Assembly (NCBI GenBank): GCA_900318495.1
Contig: ONLA01000008.1
Coordinates: 33,171-97,170, forward strand
Length of the DNA stretch: 64,000 nucleotides
Source of the DNA: an uncultured Eubacteriales bacterium
GTDB taxonomy: Bacteria > Bacillota > Clostridia > Oscillospirales > Acutalibacteraceae
Direction: 5' to 3'
Part shown: positions 18,021 through 26,804 of the stretch, piece after piece
Layout: each line of letters begins with the position of its first letter
Numbering within the stretch: position 1 is the first letter of the stretch
Made by a program: the position numbers and the translations under genes
The notes under the pieces: model-generated
Seen by the model: only the letters and a program-made list of their open reading frames with translations
Database searches by the model: none
What the model was told of the DNA's origin: nothing

Positions 18021-19348
18021 TAAAATCCTTTTGATTTCAAATCGTTAACCAGTTGAACATAAAATTCTCTTACATCAAAATCCTTTATATTCTCACGATT
18101 CAAATCAACCATATCGCCGTGTGAAATACCGCGGCTGCCCTCTGTTGTTAAAAAAATATAATTATCTCCCCATTTAAATGACTTTTCCGAAACCAAACCA
18201 TCATTAGCTCCGTCAAAATGCTTTGCGATATGATAGGTGAAATTTAGAGGAAATTTTCCGCTTGTTGCCTTGTTAAGCTTAGAGCCTGTGCTTTGATAAT
18301 AAACAGAAGGACTGTCGGTTATTATTTTATTTAACGCTTCACACCGTTCGTTTGTCAAATCATATACAGCGGATAGAAAGTCGGGATTGCTGTCACCGAG
18401 TTTTTTCAGACTGCTGTTATAGCTTTTTGCGATTGTGTTTATCACACTATCAGGTACTTTATCAAGAAGATAATCTGCAAACAAACAACCTCTGTGTGGA
18501 GTATTGATTGTAGTTAAGGAAGCGATATACTTATCAGCTCCGCAACGTGAAACAGCATATCTGCAATCAAGACCGCCTTTGGAGTGAGCTATGACATTAA
18601 CCTTATGACATCCCGTTTCTTCCACAATTTGTTTTATCCTTTCGGTCAGCTCTGCCGCGCTGTCTGCAACAGAAAGGGCAGACTGATGATTACCGAAATA
18701 TATTTCGGCTCCGTTTTTCTTTAGTTCATTAGGTATTCTGCCCCAATAGTTTAAATATTTAAAATCCCGGAAAAACACTCCGTGAACAAGTAAAAGCGGA
18801 TATTTCGTTTTGCATACAGCTTGATTTTTTCTCGATTCGTTTAGAATAATCTTTCCGTTTTCAAAATCGACCTCTCTGCCGCAAACCGTAATAATTTTAG
18901 CTAAAGCAAATAAATTCACTATAGGGATAAAACCGCAGAGAGCACCTATCACGCGGTGTTTTATTCCAAGCTGAACAGAAGTAACATAAACTCTTATTAT
19001 TCCGTTCCAGAACGTAACAGAGAGAACGGATAACACACATACACAGCTGAGAATATATTGCAAAAGAAATTCAGGCAAAACAATAAAAGCAATAAATATA
19101 TGTACTGCAATTGATATAAAACTTCCGATAATAAAAGCGCATAGCAAATCTACACCTTCGGCACAAATCCTTAAACGCGTATTTTTATATTTGAAATTAC
19201 TAATTGACGGAAAAACGTTTATCGCGACAAATAAGAGCAGGAATAACGGAACTGTAAACAAAAATGATTTTTGTAAACATACAATTCCGTACAGACACGA
19301 GGTAACTGCTATTAGTAAGCCGTCAATAATGCGGAAAAACAACTTCAT
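18020..19348 (-). CDS. Membrane-anchored alpha/beta hydrolase, lipase-like
   Basis: A 442-residue protein. The N-terminal 155 residues contain about four to five membrane helices. The C-terminal domain is an alpha/beta hydrolase with the oxyanion strand LLLVHG at 185-190, a nucleophile elbow AHSKGG with Ser256, and candidate acid and base in DGANDGLVSEKSF and SHGDMVDL. It resembles bacterial triacylglycerol lipases or acyl esterases, but the polytopic N-terminus is unusual. The active site is probably cytoplasmic or external depending on topology; I cannot decide. AAAGGG precedes the ATG. A MITE abuts the stop codon. Confidence 0.8.
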   Translation of the reverse strand: MKLFFRIIDGLLIAVTSCLYGIVCLQKSFLFTVPLFLLLFVAINVFPSISNFKYKNTRLRICAEGVDLLCAFIIGSFISIAVHIFIAFIVLPEFLLQYILSCVCVLSVLSVTFWNGIIRVYVTSVQLGIKHRVIGALCGFIPIVNLFALAKIITVCGREVDFENGKIILNESRKNQAVCKTKYPLLLVHGVFFRDFKYLNYWGRIPNELKKNGAEIYFGNHQSALSVADSAAELTERIKQIVEETGCHKVNVIAHSKGGLDCRYAVSRCGADKYIASLTTINTPHRGCLFADYLLDKVPDSVINTIAKSYNSSLKKLGDSNPDFLSAVYDLTNERCEALNKIITDSPSVYYQSTGSKLNKATSGKFPLNFTYHIAKHFDGANDGLVSEKSFKWGDNYIFLTTEGSRGISHGDMVDLNRENIKDFDVREFYVQLVNDLKSKGF

Positions 19349-19464
19349 ACTTTTCCCTTTCGCTATTATTTTGTTGTTGAGTAAAATATAAATATAATTA
19401 ATTTCTTATCATATATCAGGCACAAAAATGTAAAGCCTAATAATGTAAAGCCTAATTTAAAATA

Positions 19465-19510
19465 ATAAAAAATGAGTGTCCATAACTTAAATCCGTTATG
19501 AACACTCATT
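19465..19510 (-). terminator. Terminator of the tRNA operon
   Basis: On the minus strand AATGAGTGT and ACACTCATT pair over 9 bp, extended by CATAAC/GTTATG, and TTTTTTATT follows. It starts two bases after the CCA end of tRNA-Leu. Confidence 0.9.
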
Positions 19511-19511
19511 C

Positions 19512-19599
19512 TGGTGCCGGTGACCGGACTTGAACCGGTACGGTTGCAATAACCGAGGGATTTTAAGTCCCTTGTGTCTGCCTATTCCACCACACCGGC
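19512..19599 (-). tRNA. tRNA-Leu (anticodon TAA)
   Basis: An 88-nt class II tRNA: acceptor GCCGGTG/CACCGGC, D arm, anticodon stem-loop AGGGA-CTTAAAA-TCCCT with anticodon TAA, a variable arm (CGGTTATTGCAACCG), the T loop GGTTCAAGTCC, and an encoded CCA. It is the last of three tRNAs transcribed together. Confidence 0.97.
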
Positions 19600-19645
19600 G
19601 AAATAATTTGTATAATACAAGCCCCTCACATTTGTAAGGGGCTCA

Positions 19646-19720
19646 TGGTGACCCGGACGAGAATCGAACTCGTGTTACCGCCGTGAAAGGGCGGTGTCTT
19701 AACCGCTTGACCACCGGGCC
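19646..19720 (-). tRNA. tRNA-Glu (anticodon TTC)
   Basis: A 75-nt tRNA with acceptor GGCCCGG/CCGGGTC, anticodon loop CTTTCAC (TTC), T loop GTTCGAATC and encoded CCA. A GCCCCT/AGGGGC hairpin (19621-19642) in the spacer before tRNA-Leu has no good T tract and may be a processing site. Confidence 0.97.
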
Positions 19721-19725
19721 GTTTA

Positions 19726-19802
19726 TGGTAGCGGAAATAGGACTTGAACCTACGACACTTCGGGTATGAACCGAATGCTCTAGCCAGCTGAGCTATTCCG
19801 CC
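19726..19802 (-). tRNA. tRNA-Met (anticodon CAT)
   Basis: A 77-nt tRNA with acceptor GGCGGAA/TTCCGCT, D arm GCTCAGCTGGCTAGAGC, anticodon loop TTCATAC, T loop GTTCAAGTC and encoded CCA. The anticodon stem lacks the three G:C pairs of initiators, so elongator Met is most likely; a CAT-anticodon tRNA-Ile that is later modified cannot be excluded. It is the promoter-proximal tRNA. Confidence 0.93.
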
Positions 19803-19830
19803 ATATAACGCTGTAAAATCAGCAAGTATT

Positions 19831-19859
19831 ATTATAGTATAAGTTCAAGAATTTGTCAA
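19831..19859 (-). promoter_or_regulatory. Sigma-A promoter of the tRNA operon
   Basis: On the minus strand TTGACA and TATAAT are 17 bases apart, a perfect consensus match, about 28 bases before tRNA-Met. Confidence 0.92.
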
Positions 19860-19976
19860 TAGATTTTTTAAAATATTTTTGTAATACAGAAAATAAAAAT
19901 CAAAAAAGCAGCCGTTTCAAAATGGAAAAAGCTCCGTCAATTGAGCGTTTTGTCTATTATTAAACAAGCTCTAACA

Positions 19977-20612
19977 TTACAGCTTGGAATAGCCGTAGCT
20001 GTTTACAAGAGCCTCAATTTTTTCGCCGCGCTGGCAGTTTGGACAAAGGTGGGGCTTATAGCTTTGATAATCGCCCAAATCATGCGGATTAAAAATAGAG
20101 TGAACAGGATGACCGTCACATTCTTCAACGGTAGCGAAAATCGCCGAAACACCCACAACAATTCCGCCGTAGTAAGTAATCGCGTCAATCGCGGCAAGCG
20201 CGCTTTTACCGGTTGTTACCGAAGCGGCGGTAATAAGCACGTGTTTTCCGGTCAGCATCGGAATAAGGTTGTCACGGAAAATCATCTGACCGCCGCCGAT
20301 AAATTCAGGCGACACAACATAAATTGTCTGGTGAGCGTTAATATTAATAAAATCGTTTTTTGTAAGCTCGTTGGCAACGCACGCGCCTATAACCTCGGTT
20401 CCGTCAAGACATAAAATCGTGTCGATGATGGTGTGCGCGCGGTAATCCGAAACAAGCTGTTTTGCAACCGCGCTTGCCTCGCTCAGTCTGGTTTTTTGAG
20501 TGGTAACGTCAATATAATAATTTGTGTGGCTGTGCATTGTAGCAAAATGTCCCTTTGCCACACGCAGAAACACATCCTTGTTTTTTGTTCTTATTTTATA
20601 CATATCAGCCAT
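19977..20612 (-). CDS. Phosphoribosyltransferase family protein, orotate PRTase-like
   Basis: A 211-residue type I phosphoribosyltransferase. The PRPP-binding strand-loop is VLITAASVTTGKSA (about residues 125-138), in the place of the usual hydrophobic-DD-xTTG motif; the acidic pair is replaced by Ala-Ala, so PRPP chemistry may be altered. LSEASAVAKQL resembles the orotate PRTase N-terminal helix. The C-terminus has a CPNC pair. The ATG at 20612 is preceded by GGAGG; the open frame upstream includes promoter and MITE sequence and is not coding. The substrate is not certain; no pyr genes are nearby. Confidence 0.8.
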   Translation of the reverse strand: MADMYKIRTKNKDVFLRVAKGHFATMHSHTNYYIDVTTQKTRLSEASAVAKQLVSDYRAHTIIDTILCLDGTEVIGACVANELTKNDFININAHQTIYVVSPEFIGGGQMIFRDNLIPMLTGKHVLITAASVTTGKSALAAIDAITYYGGIVVGVSAIFATVEECDGHPVHSIFNPHDLGDYQSYKPHLCPNCQRGEKIEALVNSYGYSKL

Positions 20613-20643
20613 AATAAAGCCTCCAAAATAATAGTCTATTTTG

Positions 20644-20672
20644 ATTTTACTATAATATGTAAAAAAAATCAA
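20644..20672 (-). promoter_or_regulatory. Probable promoter for the phosphoribosyltransferase gene
   Basis: On the minus strand TTGATT and TAAAAT are 17 bases apart, with the -10 box about 30 bases before the start codon. Confidence 0.6.
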
Positions 20673-20725
20673 TAGTATTTTGTCAATTTTAGTATAAAAC
20701 AGAAAATCAAATAATAATGCGGTTA

Positions 20726-20840
20726 ATACTAATTCCTGATAGAAAGTAGACTTATATTTTGCGAGGATATTTTTCGCAAGACAAGGCGAAGGACGCGGCA
20801 AGGCTGGCGCCTTGCAATACTTTTTATTAGGTATTAGTAT
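20726..20840 (+). repeat. MITE family B copy (B2)
   Basis: A 115-bp element bounded by ATACTAATTCCTGATAGAAA and its inverted counterpart ending ATTAGGTATTAGTAT. Compared with the copy at 45036 it lacks about 18 bp between CTTGCAA and the right end. Confidence 0.9.
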
Positions 20841-20850
20841 AAATTTAAAA

Positions 20851-20883
20851 TAGAAAAAGGAACGGTTTTTACTCCGTTCCTTT
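20851..20883 (-). terminator. Terminator of leuCD
   Basis: On the minus strand AAAGGAACGG and CCGTTCCTTT form a 10-bp stem with an 8-base loop, followed by TTTTTCTATTTT. It lies eight bases past the leuD stop. Confidence 0.88.
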
Positions 20884-20890
20884 ACCGGTT

Positions 20891-21373
20891 TTACTCAAGA
20901 ATCGAGTTAATTAAGCCGCCCTTTTGAATAATGTTCTGAATGAATTCGGGGAATGGTTCCGCCTGATAAGTTTTTCCTGTAGTTTCGTTTGTGATAACGC
21001 CGGTGTCGTAGTTAACCGAAACAACATCGCCGTCCCTGATGTCCTTTGCGGCTTCGTCGCACTCAAGAATCGGCAGACCGATATTAATTGAGTTGCGGTA
21101 AAAAATACGCGCGAAGGTTGAAGCTATAACACAGGAAATTCCGCTCGCCTTTATAGCAATAGGCGCGTGCTCACGCGAAGAACCGCAGCCGAAGTTCTTT
21201 TCGGCAACCATAATGTCGCCCTCTTTAACCTTGTTTACAAACTCCTTGTCAATATCCTCCATGCAGTGTGAAGCAAGCTCCTTGTGAGAAGCTGTGTTTA
21301 AGTATCTTGCCGGAATAATAACGTCGGTGTCAACGTTGTCTCCGAATTTATGTACAGTACCTTTAGCGTTCAT
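20891..21373 (-). CDS. leuD: 3-isopropylmalate dehydratase small subunit
   Basis: A 160-residue swivelling-domain subunit. Diagnostic segments are [13 protein letters not shown] and [14 protein letters not shown]. With LeuC it isomerises 2-isopropylmalate to 3-isopropylmalate in leucine synthesis, in the cytoplasm. The length of about 160 residues corresponds to the LeuD/HacB type found in archaea and many Clostridia, shorter than the enterobacterial form of about 200. It starts 15 nt after leuC. No leuA or leuB is in the window, so the rest of the pathway must lie elsewhere. GGAGGA lies before the ATG. Confidence 0.95.
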   Translation of the reverse strand: MNAKGTVHKFGDNVDTDVIIPARYLNTASHKELASHCMEDIDKEFVNKVKEGDIMVAEKNFGCGSSREHAPIAIKASGISCVIASTFARIFYRNSINIGLPILECDEAAKDIRDGDVVSVNYDTGVITNETTGKTYQAEPFPEFIQNIIQKGGLINSILE

Positions 21374-21388
21374 GGTAAATCCTCCTTA

Positions 21389-22654
21389 TCAAACCTTGTC
21401 GGGGTCGGTGATGAAGCCTGCAACAGCGCTTGCAGCCGCCACAGCCGGGCTTGCAAGATAAACCTCGCTGTCAACGTGACCCATTCTGCCTACAAAGTTA
21501 CGGTTAGTTGTTGAAACAGCCTTTTCGCCTGCAGCGAGAATTCCCATGTGACCGCCCAGACACGGACCGCACGTAGGAGTCGAAACAACCGCGCCGGCTT
21601 CAACAAAGATGTCAAAAAGTCCTTCGTGCATAGCCTGAAGCCAAATTTTCTGGGTACCCGGAATAACTATGCAGCGAACTCCCTTGGCTATGTGTTTGCC
21701 TTTAAATATTTCGGCAGCGGCTCTGAGGTCGCTGATTCTGCCGTTAGTGCAGCTTCCTATTACGCACTGGTCAATCTTAACCTCGCCGTCCGCTATCTCG
21801 TCAACGGTCTTTGTGTTTTCGGGAAGGTGTGGAAATGCGACAGTGGGACGGATTTCACCGAGGTCAATTGTGTATTCCTCATCGTACTCCGCGTCCTCGT
21901 CAGCGGTATATTCAACAGGAGTGCCCTGATACCTGCCGTCGCAGTATTCGCGGGTAATGTCGTCAACAGGGAAGATACCGTTCTTGGCGCCTGCTTCAAT
22001 AGCCATATTAGCAATACAGAGGCGGTCGTCAATATTAAGGTACTTAACGCCCTCGCCGCAGAATTCCATAGATTTGTAAAGAGCGCCGTCAACGCCGATT
22101 TTGCCGATGATGTGAAGAATAACGTCCTTGCCGCTTACATATCCCCGGGGCTTGCCTGTAAGGTTAAATTTAATAGCTGACGGAACCTTGAACCACGCTT
22201 TGCCGCTTATCATACCGGCAGCCATATCTGTTGAGCCTACGCCTGTTGAAAAAGCTCCGAGAGCGCCGTAGGTGCAGGTGTGCGAATCGGCGCCGATACA
22301 AAGGCAACCGGGACCGACAAGACCTTTTTCAGGCAGAAGCGCGTGCTCAATGCCCATCATACCTACGTCCATAAAATTCTTTATATCATATTTGTTCGCA
22401 AAGGTTCTTGTCTGCTTAACCAAAGTAGCAGCCTTGATGTCCTTGTTAGGGGTAAAGTGATCCATAATCATAGCGATTTTGGTGTTGTCAAACACAGCGG
22501 TCGCGCCGTTTTCCTCAAAAACATTGATTGCCACCGGAGAAGTAACGTCGTTGCCGAGCACCATATCCAGCTTGGCGTTAATCAACTGACCTGCCTTTAC
22601 CTCGTCAAGCCCCGCGTGAGCCGCAAGGATTTTCTGAGACATCGTCATACCCAT
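21389..22654 (-). CDS. leuC: 3-isopropylmalate dehydratase large subunit
   Basis: A 421-residue aconitase-family subunit. The 4Fe-4S ligands are visible in GSCTNGR and in [10 protein letters not shown], and substrate-binding patches in [16 protein letters not shown]. It partners with LeuD downstream. The ATG at 22654 is eight bases after AGGAG; a GTG at 22663 lies inside that ribosome site and is rejected. The roughly 420-residue length again marks the homoaconitase-like class. A strong promoter precedes it. Confidence 0.96.
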   Translation of the reverse strand: MGMTMSQKILAAHAGLDEVKAGQLINAKLDMVLGNDVTSPVAINVFEENGATAVFDNTKIAMIMDHFTPNKDIKAATLVKQTRTFANKYDIKNFMDVGMMGIEHALLPEKGLVGPGCLCIGADSHTCTYGALGAFSTGVGSTDMAAGMISGKAWFKVPSAIKFNLTGKPRGYVSGKDVILHIIGKIGVDGALYKSMEFCGEGVKYLNIDDRLCIANMAIEAGAKNGIFPVDDITREYCDGRYQGTPVEYTADEDAEYDEEYTIDLGEIRPTVAFPHLPENTKTVDEIADGEVKIDQCVIGSCTNGRISDLRAAAEIFKGKHIAKGVRCIVIPGTQKIWLQAMHEGLFDIFVEAGAVVSTPTCGPCLGGHMGILAAGEKAVSTTNRNFVGRMGHVDSEVYLASPAVAAASAVAGFITDPDKV

Positions 22655-22685
22655 AATTATCACTCCTAATTAATGTTTACTCTTT

Positions 22686-22714
22686 ATTATACAACTAAAA
22701 CCGTATATCGTCAA
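22686..22714 (-). promoter_or_regulatory. Sigma-A promoter of leuCD
   Basis: On the minus strand TTGACG and TATAAT are separated by 17 bases. The leader is only about 25 nt, which leaves no room for a T-box or attenuator. Confidence 0.85.
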
Positions 22715-23944
22715 TCATTCATAGTTTAATTCTACGGTTAAAACGTTGTGGTTTTTATAAGTGTAAGCCTTGGTTTCGGTTTTTATTTGATTGTTCCTGC
22801 CGCAATAGTGGTTGGCAGCGGTAATCCATTCGTTAATGTAACCGTCGTTAATTATTCCGGTGCAGGTTTCGGAGTACGGCAAGGCTTCGGCAATTAAAAA
22901 GCTGCAGCTTTTTTCTTTTTTGTTAGCAGACGCAATCAGCGAAGCAATCATATCGTTGTCGTTTTTAGGATCGGTTATTGTAATATAATATATGTCAAGA
23001 TACCGGAAAGCGGTTGCCTTACATTCCGGCTGAAAAACATTAAAGGTAGTTGTTCCGTAATAATCGGAGCTGTTGAACAAGGGACTGAACTTGTGATCCT
23101 TTAAAATCGCGTCGTCTGTCAGGTTAAGATAAAAAAATCTTTCGCAGAAAAACTGTGCCGAGCTTATGTCGTTCCACGTTACATCTACGTTGTACCACTC
23201 GTCGCCCAGCTTAACGCAGTTCCACATATGGCCTTCTTCTTTTCCGTCGTTAAAATCCGAGGTGCCCTCAATAATTGAGCACGCGATTCCCATTTTTGAG
23301 CACAGAAGCTGAAAAGCGTGGGCATATCCGTCGCAAACCGCTTTTCCGTTTACAAGCGCGCCGTATGCGGTGTGGCACATTGCCGATTTTGTATCATAAC
23401 TGCAGTGTTCAACAAGATAATTGTTAATATAAACTTCAATTTCAAGGTCGTTTGCTTTTTCGGGAACATCGGCGAACACCTTAGTTAAAGCACTGTTCAA
23501 ATTGTTTTTTGCGTTGGCAAGGGAAGCTCCGGTAAGGACAAACCTAAAATCAATTTCAAGGCTGTTTCCCGTTTCGTAATAGCTGTAAGCGCTTTTGGTG
23601 TCAATCCAGAAAACCTCGGGGTGATCGGCGGAATATGCCGCGAAAGCGACCTCAAAATCACTTTCCGAAATATTTTCAAGATAAAAGGTTTCTGAGTCGC
23701 TTTTATTAACAAATTCTCCTATTGTTTCATAAACAGGCAACAAATTTTCAGGAAGCCTGTTTTTACACAATTCCGAAGAAATAATAGTACGGTTTACGGT
23801 TTCTTTTGTTTCAAGCGAAATTTGCTTTTCCGGAAGCTTGGGTTCGGGGCGGAACCGGTATTTGTCCGAAAACAAAAAAACAAGTACTATCGCAATAATA
23901 ATTACCAGCGCTACTATAGGTAGCAACAATTTTTTAAGGTTCAT
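22715..23944 (-). CDS. Membrane-anchored transglutaminase-like protease-fold protein
   Basis: A 409-residue protein with an N-terminal membrane anchor (residues 5-26) and an external domain. The transglutaminase core triad is readable: Cys in GKAVCDGYAHAFQLLCSKMG, His in EGHMWNCVKLG and Asp in WYNVDVTWND. This fold acts on peptides, often as protease or crosslinker in the envelope. The N-terminal external part has no motif I recognise. It lies upstream of the leuC promoter in the same direction but is not part of that operon. The substrate is unknown. Confidence 0.85.
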   Translation of the reverse strand: MNLKKLLLPIVALVIIIAIVLVFLFSDKYRFRPEPKLPEKQISLETKETVNRTIISSELCKNRLPENLLPVYETIGEFVNKSDSETFYLENISESDFEVAFAAYSADHPEVFWIDTKSAYSYYETGNSLEIDFRFVLTGASLANAKNNLNSALTKVFADVPEKANDLEIEVYINNYLVEHCSYDTKSAMCHTAYGALVNGKAVCDGYAHAFQLLCSKMGIACSIIEGTSDFNDGKEEGHMWNCVKLGDEWYNVDVTWNDISSAQFFCERFFYLNLTDDAILKDHKFSPLFNSSDYYGTTTFNVFQPECKATAFRYLDIYYITITDPKNDNDMIASLIASANKKEKSCSFLIAEALPYSETCTGIINDGYINEWITAANHYCGRNNQIKTETKAYTYKNHNVLTVELNYE

Positions 23945-24042
23945 AAATTTTTACCGCCTTTTTAACTGCATACAAATTAATAATACTTTATTTTCTTCTC
24001 CGCGTCAATTGCATTTAATAAATTATTGTGATAATATATTAA

Positions 24043-24162
24043 AGGCAACACCGCACAATTCAAGGCACACGGCTTGCTTGAATATTATTCCGTCAGCTTG
24101 CCCAAAAAATCTCGGCAAGGCGTCAGCCTTACCTTGATTTCCTGAATTATGCGGTATTGCCT
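24043..24162. repeat. MITE family A, full-length copy (A3)
   Basis: A 120-bp element with ends AGGCAACACCGCACAATTCA and CTGAATTATGCGGTATTGCC(T). The interior is nearly identical to the copy at 17906. It fills most of the interval between the divergent transglutaminase-like gene and queT, 35 bp before the queT start codon. Confidence 0.9.
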
Positions 24163-24197
24163 AAAGTAAGTAATAAAAATTAGCGGCGGAGAATAAA

Positions 24198-24743
24198 ATG
24201 AAGAACAAATCAAAAATAAGCAGCAAGGTCAGGTATGTTGTTATTGCGGCAGTTATAGCCGCGCTTTATGCAGCGCTGACAATACTTCAAAATGTTTTGC
24301 TGCCCGGCACGGCGTCAATGGCGGTACAGTTTAGAATATCAGAGGCGCTTACGGTGATTGCGCTGTTTACCCCGGCGGCAATTCCCGGACTAACCGTGGG
24401 CTGTATGGCAGCCAACATAAGCTCGCTTTCCGCACTCGGACCTTACGATTTAATCTTCGGTTCTGCCGCGAGTTTTTTTGCCGCGCTCACAATGTACGCC
24501 CTGCGCAACGTCAGAGTATTCCGGCTTGTAATCCCTGCGGCGTTAATGCCTGCAATTTTCAACGGAATATTCGTGGGCTTCGAAATTGACTTTTTCTTTA
24601 TAAATAATATGAAGTTTGATTTTGCGGATTTTCTGTTTCAGGGCTCACTTGTCGCTGCCGGAGAGCTTGCGGTGCTTTTTGTAACCGGACTTCCGTTCGC
24701 TTATATTATAGAAAAAAGAAACCTTGACAGGCTGCTCAAATAA
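24198..24743 (+). CDS. queT: QueT-family transporter (queuosine precursor uptake)
   Basis: A 181-residue protein with about five membrane helices. The segments VQFRISEALTVIALFTPAAIPGLTVGCMAANI and LGPYDLIFGSAASFFAA are characteristic of QueT, the substrate-binding component of an ECF-type transporter for a queuosine precursor such as preQ1. GGCGGAG lies before the ATG. No preQ1 riboswitch is visible in the 35 bp between the MITE and the gene. The shared ECF energising module is not in the window. Confidence 0.87.
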   Translation: MKNKSKISSKVRYVVIAAVIAALYAALTILQNVLLPGTASMAVQFRISEALTVIALFTPAAIPGLTVGCMAANISSLSALGPYDLIFGSAASFFAALTMYALRNVRVFRLVIPAALMPAIFNGIFVGFEIDFFFINNMKFDFADFLFQGSLVAAGELAVLFVTGLPFAYIIEKRNLDRLLK

Positions 24744-24802
24744 AATTACAGTAAGGCGCGCCGTAAATAGTGCGGTATGATTATATTAAAGGGACTGATT
24801 TT

Positions 24803-25906
24803 ATGTCACGTGAAAAAATAATAATAAGAACCGGTTTTATCGGGATTCTTGCGAATGTACTCTTGGCAGGCTTTAAGGCTGTAATCGGTTTTATCACCGG
24901 CTCAATCGCAATCACTCTTGATGCGGTCAACAATTTAAGCGACGTGCTGTCGTCTGTAATAACAATTGTCAGCACCAAGCTTGCGGGCAAAAAACCCGAT
25001 AAAGATCACCCTTACGGTCACGGCAGAATAGAATATATGAGCGCGATAGTAATTTCGGTAATCGTAATGTATGCCGGCGTCACCGCGCTTATAGAGTCGG
25101 TAAAGAAAATAATCGAGCCTACGGCGCCGGAATACAACGCGGTTTCGCTTATAATTATCGCGGTTGCGGTTTTAGTAAAAATTGTGCTCGGTACATATGT
25201 AAAGAAAACAGGCGAAAAGGTAAACTCGGATTCGCTTATAGCTTCCGGAAAAGACGCCTTAATGGACGCGGTTATTTCAGCTTCAACCCTGGTAGCCGCC
25301 GCAATATTTATGATTTGGGGATTAAGTCTTGAAGCCTGGCTCGGCGCGGTAATTTCGCTTATAATTATAAAAGCCGGCTTTGATATGCTTCGTGACGGAG
25401 TGTCGTCAATACTCGGAAAAAGAGTGGACGGAGAGCTTGCCAACGAAATAAAAAAGACCGTTTTGAGCTTTGACGACGTAAGCGGAGTTTACGACCTTAT
25501 ATTGCACAACTACGGTCCCGAAAACTACATCGGCTCTGTTCATATCGAGCTTCCCGACACCTACACAATGAACGAGCTCGATATACTCGAACGCAAAATT
25601 GCCGAAAAGGTTTACTGTGACAACCATGTTATTCTGGCAGGCATAGGAGTTTATTCGCGCAGCACCGACGACGAAACACAAGCTATGTTAAACAATATCC
25701 GCAAAATCGTAATGCGTTATGAATATGTAATGCAAATGCACGGCTTTGCGCTTAATAAGGACGAAATGGAAATACGCTTTGATTTGGTAATCGACTTTGC
25801 CGCCCCTGACAGACCGGCTTATTTTAAGCAGGTTGTGTCCGATGTGAAAAAGGCATATCCCTGCTACAAACTGAACATCGCGCTTGATTCCGATTTCAGC
25901 GATTAA
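24803..25906 (+). CDS. Cation diffusion facilitator family transporter
   Basis: A 367-residue cation/proton antiporter. Helix II and V metal sites are visible as DAVNNLSDVLSS and SGKDALMDAVIS, with the loop motif DKDHPYGHGRIEY. The C-terminal cytoplasmic domain (about 205-367) is longer than the usual roughly 90 residues and continues with a second lobe. Family members export zinc, manganese, iron or other divalent metals; which one cannot be read here. The ATG at 24803 is chosen over a GTG 33 bases upstream because AAAGGGA lies between them. Confidence 0.93.
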   Translation: MSREKIIIRTGFIGILANVLLAGFKAVIGFITGSIAITLDAVNNLSDVLSSVITIVSTKLAGKKPDKDHPYGHGRIEYMSAIVISVIVMYAGVTALIESVKKIIEPTAPEYNAVSLIIIAVAVLVKIVLGTYVKKTGEKVNSDSLIASGKDALMDAVISASTLVAAAIFMIWGLSLEAWLGAVISLIIIKAGFDMLRDGVSSILGKRVDGELANEIKKTVLSFDDVSGVYDLILHNYGPENYIGSVHIELPDTYTMNELDILERKIAEKVYCDNHVILAGIGVYSRSTDDETQAMLNNIRKIVMRYEYVMQMHGFALNKDEMEIRFDLVIDFAAPDRPAYFKQVVSDVKKAYPCYKLNIALDSDFSD

Positions 25907-25920
25907 TACTGTTATCTAAA

Positions 25921-25955
25921 AACACTATGAATTCCGCTTGTGAATCCATAGTGTT
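25921..25955. terminator. Hairpin between convergent genes
   Basis: AACACTATG and CATAGTGTT pair, and the stem continues inward with one mismatch to 14 positions. T-rich sequence on either side suits termination of both converging genes. Confidence 0.8.
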
Positions 25956-25958
25956 TAT

Positions 25959-26804
25959 TTATATGATGTAATTGTTTTTCAGAATACTGTCTATCAAATA
26001 TTTTACGCCGTTGTTGTCGTTTGTTTCAACTACTAAATCAGCGGCTTCAATACAGCTTCTCGAAGCGTTTTTTACCGCCGCGCCCAAGCCTGCCTGAACA
26101 ATCATATCAACGTCGTTGTCGGCGTTTCCGCAGGCGGCGGTGTTTTTTAAATCAATGCCCTCGCGTTCGCAGATAAATTTTACGGCGTTGCTTTTGGTTG
26201 CTTCGCCGTCCATAAACTCAACAAAATCGGCAGACGACGAGGTAATATAAACTCCGCTAAGATTTTCTTCAAGCAAAGCTCTTATTTTTTCCCTCAGCTT
26301 TGGCTTGTTGCATACAAACTCAATGCTGTCCAAAACGGTTCTGCGGCTAAATATATATTGCCGCATATCGTCTGCGCAGCCGCGCGACGAGCGCACATAA
26401 TCTACGTAAGCCTCGCCGCAGCCGTATTTAACCGGATTTTCGTAATAGCGCCTGTCGGTGCAGGTTTCGCCCTCGCAAAACGCTTCCCAAATCAGGTCGT
26501 AACCGCTTGTAAGCTCCATTATTTTAAGCACGTCGGATTCTTTTAAGGTTACCGAACGCACGCGGTTTTTACGTCCGTCGTACACAGCCGCGCCGTTTGA
26601 AGCAATTATGTACCGTATACCGTCAATGCTCAAAATATCCCCGGGCATTGAGCAAAAAGGACGTCCGCTCGCGACAACAATTTCCATTCCGGCTTCAACG
26701 GCGTTTTCAATAGCTTTTTTTACACAAAAATCAAGCGTGTTGGCGCTTGTAAGTACAGTGCCGTCAAGGTCAAGGGCGAGAAGCTGTATTTTTTTATTTG
26801 TCAT
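25959..26804 (-). CDS. HAD-superfamily hydrolase, Cof type
   Basis: A 281-residue phosphatase of the Cof/YidA subfamily. Motif I is ALDLDGTVL, motif II VVASGRPF, and motifs III/IV ATKSNAVKFICEREGID and CGNADNDVDMI. A C2 cap lies in the middle. Such enzymes dephosphorylate sugar phosphates and similar metabolites in the cytoplasm. Its start codon overlaps the last 11 bases of nth, so it is translationally coupled to that gene. The natural substrate cannot be deduced. Confidence 0.9.
   Translation of the reverse strand: MTNKKIQLLALDLDGTVLTSANTLDFCVKKAIENAVEAGMEIVVASGRPFCSMPGDILSIDGIRYIIASNGAAVYDGRKNRVRSVTLKESDVLKIMELTSGYDLIWEAFCEGETCTDRRYYENPVKYGCGEAYVDYVRSSRGCADDMRQYIFSRRTVLDSIEFVCNKPKLREKIRALLEENLSGVYITSSSADFVEFMDGEATKSNAVKFICEREGIDLKNTAACGNADNDVDMIVQAGLGAAVKNASRSCIEAADLVVETNDNNGVKYLIDSILKNNYII

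Noticed and set aside
19426-19455. Tandem AATGTAAAGCCTAA duplication before the tRNA terminator
   Set aside because: Two short AT-rich units only, outside any gene, with no sign of function.
19621-19642. Hairpin between tRNA-Glu and tRNA-Leu as a terminator
   Set aside because: The 6-bp stem lacks a T tract, and a full terminator lies after tRNA-Leu; a processing role is as likely.
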